Assembly (NCBI RefSeq): GCF_003945325.1
Contig: NZ_AP019307.1
Span: 744,001 to 808,000, forward strand
DNA from: Nocardioides baekrokdamisoli
GTDB taxonomy: Bacteria > Actinomycetota > Actinomycetes > Propionibacteriales > Nocardioidaceae
Direction of reading: 5' to 3'
Length of the DNA stretch: 64,000 nucleotides
The notes beneath the pieces were generated by a model. It ran no database searches. It had not been told where the DNA came from and worked only from the letters and a program-made list of their open reading frames with translations. Position numbers and translations under genes: made by a program. This document shows, one piece after another, positions 62,217 through 64,000 of the stretch (the stretch's first letter is position 1; every line of letters begins with the position of its first letter).

Positions 62217-63247
62217 ACCGGAATCAACGCCCAGACGTCGAGGTCCAGGAGGATCCCATCGGCGTACTTGCCGTCCTCGCCCCGCAGCGTCATCGACTCG
62301 TCGCGGCCCTTGCGCGCGACCAGACGCAGTCGGATCGCGCCGACGCCCGGCGCGGAGGTCTCGGCCTTGTCCAGGACCTCGGACCACGCGTACACGGTGT
62401 CACCGGCGAACGCAGGAGCCACGTGAGCTCCGGCGTTGATCGCGGAGATCAGCTGCGCGTTGGCCAGACCGTTGAAAGAGAGTGCGCGGGCCATCGAGAT
62501 GATGTGGCCGCCGTAGATGAGGCGGTTGCCGTCGGGACGCGCCTCGGTGTTGAAGTGCACCTTGGCGGTGTTCTGCCACAGACGGGTCGCGAGCATGTGC
62601 TCGGGGTCGGTGAGCGTGACACCGTCGACGTGATCGATCTTCTCGCCGATCTCGTAGTCCCCGAAGCGGTGCGGCTCACCGGCGGCGGTGAAGTCGTACC
62701 CGGTGAAGTTGAGCGTGTCCGGAATGATCAGGTCGCCGGCCGCAACGGTCTTCGCGAGCTCCGGGATGACCTCGGTCGGTGCCGGCGAGCCCGCGTCACG
62801 CTTGTGCACCATGACCCAGCGGCACCACTCCAGGGCCGTCTCACCGTGCTGGTTGACGGCGGTGGAGCGTACGTACACGACACCCGACTTGCCGTTGGAG
62901 TTCTGCTTGAGCCCGATCACCTCGGAGCTCGTCGACAGGGTGTCGCCCGGGACCACGGGCTGGTGGAACCGGCACTCGGCGTAACCGAGGTTGGCGACCG
63001 CATTGAGCGAGATGTCCGGGACGGTCTTGCCGAAGGCGATGTGGAAGGCGATGAGGTCTTCGACCGGCGCCGGCTTCAAGCCGACGTTCGCAGCGAACTC
63101 AGCCGACGACGGGATCGAGAAGCGCGACGGGTACAGCGCGGTGTAGAGCGCGCGGTCGCCTTCGGTGACCGTACGCGGGGTCGCGTGCCGGATCACCTGG
63201 CCGATGGTGAAGTCCTCGAAGAAGTTGCCCGGGTTCGTCTTGCTCAC
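62213..63247 (-). CDS. MaoC-family hydratase
   Basis: 344 residues, two hot-dog domains. Residues YAECRFHQPVVPGDTLST and GGHIISMARALSFNGLANAQ form the (R)-specific enoyl-CoA hydratase pockets; the second carries the catalytic Asp/His region. Length and double domain match mesaconyl/itaconyl-CoA hydratase-type or beta-methylmalyl-CoA dehydratases. Pathway not evident from neighbours. Confidence 0.8.
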   Translation of the reverse strand: MSKTNPGNFFEDFTIGQVIRHATPRTVTEGDRALYTALYPSRFSIPSSAEFAANVGLKPAPVEDLIAFHIAFGKTVPDISLNAVANLGYAECRFHQPVVPGDTLSTSSEVIGLKQNSNGKSGVVYVRSTAVNQHGETALEWCRWVMVHKRDAGSPAPTEVIPELAKTVAAGDLIIPDTLNFTGYDFTAAGEPHRFGDYEIGEKIDHVDGVTLTDPEHMLATRLWQNTAKVHFNTEARPDGNRLIYGGHIISMARALSFNGLANAQLISAINAGAHVAPAFAGDTVYAWSEVLDKAETSAPGVGAIRLRLVARKGRDESMTLRGEDGKYADGILLDLDVWALIPV

Positions 63248-63268
63248 GGGCCACCATCCTAGGGCGCG

Positions 63269-63430
63269 TCAGCCGGACTTGCGGCGGTGCATCCGACGCT
63301 GCTGGCCGACCACCTCGGAGCCGTGAGCCTTCTCCTTGGCCTCGGCACCCTGATTGGTCGCGCCGCCACCGGACTTCTTCTTGTCCAGCGCTTCGCGCAT
63401 CTTTGCTTTGAGGTCGTCGTTGTCAGCCAT
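63269..63430 (-). CDS. DUF5302 small protein
   Basis: 53 residues from ATG 63430. Charged: NDDLKAKMREALDKKKSGGG and HRRKSG at the end, the DUF5302 pattern of short, disordered, Lys-rich actinobacterial proteins. Its ATG overlaps the stop of the upstream methyltransferase gene by one base (TGATG), so it is translationally coupled to it. Confidence 0.85.
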   Translation of the reverse strand: MADNDDLKAKMREALDKKKSGGGATNQGAEAKEKAHGSEVVGQQRRMHRRKSG

Positions 63431-64000
63431 CACGCTCCACCGTAGCCCACCTCGGCGTGCCCTGCCGGGTCACACGCGACGCTGCGCAGCACCTCGAGAC
63501 CCGTGGCGTCGTCCTTGTGGGCGACTGCCACGTCCCAGAAGTAGGCGGACGACATCGCCTCACTGAGCTGTCCGGACCGGGCGATCAGGTTGGCGACCTT
63601 GTCGGGTCCGAGCAGGCGACCACCGTTGTCCCAGAGGACCGCGTCCTCGTAGCCCTGGTCCAGCAGACGCTCCCAGACACTCACGAGCGGCAACTCAGGC
63701 GTCGCAAGTGACGTCGCCAGCGCCTCGAACTCGAAGAAGATGACCGGTCGCGAGGCCTTGAACGTCTCCGCCATCGCAGGTACGAGCAGCACGTCGTACC
63801 CGTCGGTGTCGGTCTTGATCAGACGTACCTGCTGCAGCCGGGGGTTGCGTTCCAGCAGTTCATCGGTGCTGATCGACGGCGGCCCGGAGCCCTCGGCGGC
63901 CGGGACCAGGTTGCTCGAGCCGACGTCGGCGTGGTTGATCTCGAAGCCACCTCGATAGCCCGGCGGCACCAGCGCGTACGGCTCCACGGCGACGTCGTCG
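63430..64000 (-). CDS. FkbM-family methyltransferase (5' end cut by window edge)
   Basis: The visible 190 codons are the C-terminal part; the frame stays open to the right edge. VAVEPYALVPP starts the SAM motif, then GSSNLV, IKTDTDGYDVLLV and FFEFEA are typical of FkbM methyltransferases, which methylate sugar or other hydroxyl groups. Substrate unknown. Confidence 0.8.
   Translation of the reverse strand, partial: DDVAVEPYALVPPGYRGGFEINHADVGSSNLVPAAEGSGPPSISTDELLERNPRLQQVRLIKTDTDGYDVLLVPAMAETFKASRPVIFFEFEALATSLATPELPLVSVWERLLDQGYEDAVLWDNGGRLLGPDKVANLIARSGQLSEAMSSAYFWDVAVAHKDDATGLEVLRSVACDPAGHAEVGYGGA

Noticed and set aside
1..64000. tRNA or rRNA genes
   Set aside because: No cloverleaf-like stretch with T-loop and matching acceptor stem was seen on either strand, though this was by eye only.

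Overview
The window is high-GC DNA with dense, often overlapping genes, GTG starts and the gene families of a mycolate-free actinobacterium: a WhiB7 regulator with AT-hook, AdnA/AdnB and UvrD2 helicases, MoeZ, DUF3107, DUF5679 and DUF5302 small proteins, a class F-like sortase. The heavy use of the word CGTACG fits Nocardioidaceae/Propionibacteriales as I remember them, but the genus is not proved from this sequence. No tRNA, rRNA, CRISPR array, IS element or prophage module was found.

Layout. (1) 1-3.6 kb, minus strand: an accessory island with TcmP (cut by the left edge), a HEPN-motif protein with three zinc ribbons, and an AAA-type ATPase; its word usage differs from the rest. (2) 3.9-12.2 kb: mixed accessory genes (MmcQ/YjbR, NTF2-like, two TetR regulators with divergent targets, SGNH hydrolase, HNH nuclease, NERD-helicase, MazF toxin with its antitoxin). 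(3) 12.2-16.9 kb, minus: pseudouridine synthase, epoxide-hydrolase-like protein overlapping a flavin monooxygenase, PlsC, RNase HI. (4) 16.9-21.8 kb, plus: an organosulfur-scavenging operon (flavin reductase, LLM monooxygenase, sulfonate-type ABC transporter) headed by a near-leaderless cysteine leader peptide, with a second leader-like ORF inside the operon. (5) 22-54 kb: housekeeping block whose order (UPF0182, PDZ-Lon protease, DUF2342, whiB7, uvrD2, adnB, adnA, moeZ, tetR, DUF3107, ferritin-like, DEAD-box helicase, ParA-like, phosphatase) resembles the Mycobacterium tuberculosis Rv3193c-Rv3214 region as I recall it. It contains a DnaA-box cluster, a probable whiB7 attenuator and a sortase/substrate pair. 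(6) 51.4-51.7 kb: an intergenic element made of 22-bp repeats in two inverted arrays. (7) 54.5-62.2 kb: a phosphonate uptake and degradation cluster (ABC transporter, phosphonatase-like hydrolase, GntR regulator, FAD oxidoreductase) tied together by four copies of an ACTTG-N6-CARGT-like operator. (8) 62.2-64 kb: MaoC hydratase, DUF5302, and an FkbM methyltransferase cut by the right edge.

How the genes work together. The two nutrient modules (sulfur at 17-22 kb, phosphonate at 54-62 kb) each pair a high-affinity ABC importer with an oxidative enzyme and carry their own visible control element. The 33-41 kb block is a DNA-repair operon (end resection by AdnAB plus UvrD2) adjoining the stress regulator WhiB7. 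The left 12 kb and the repeat element are the accessory parts where undescribed biology is most likely.
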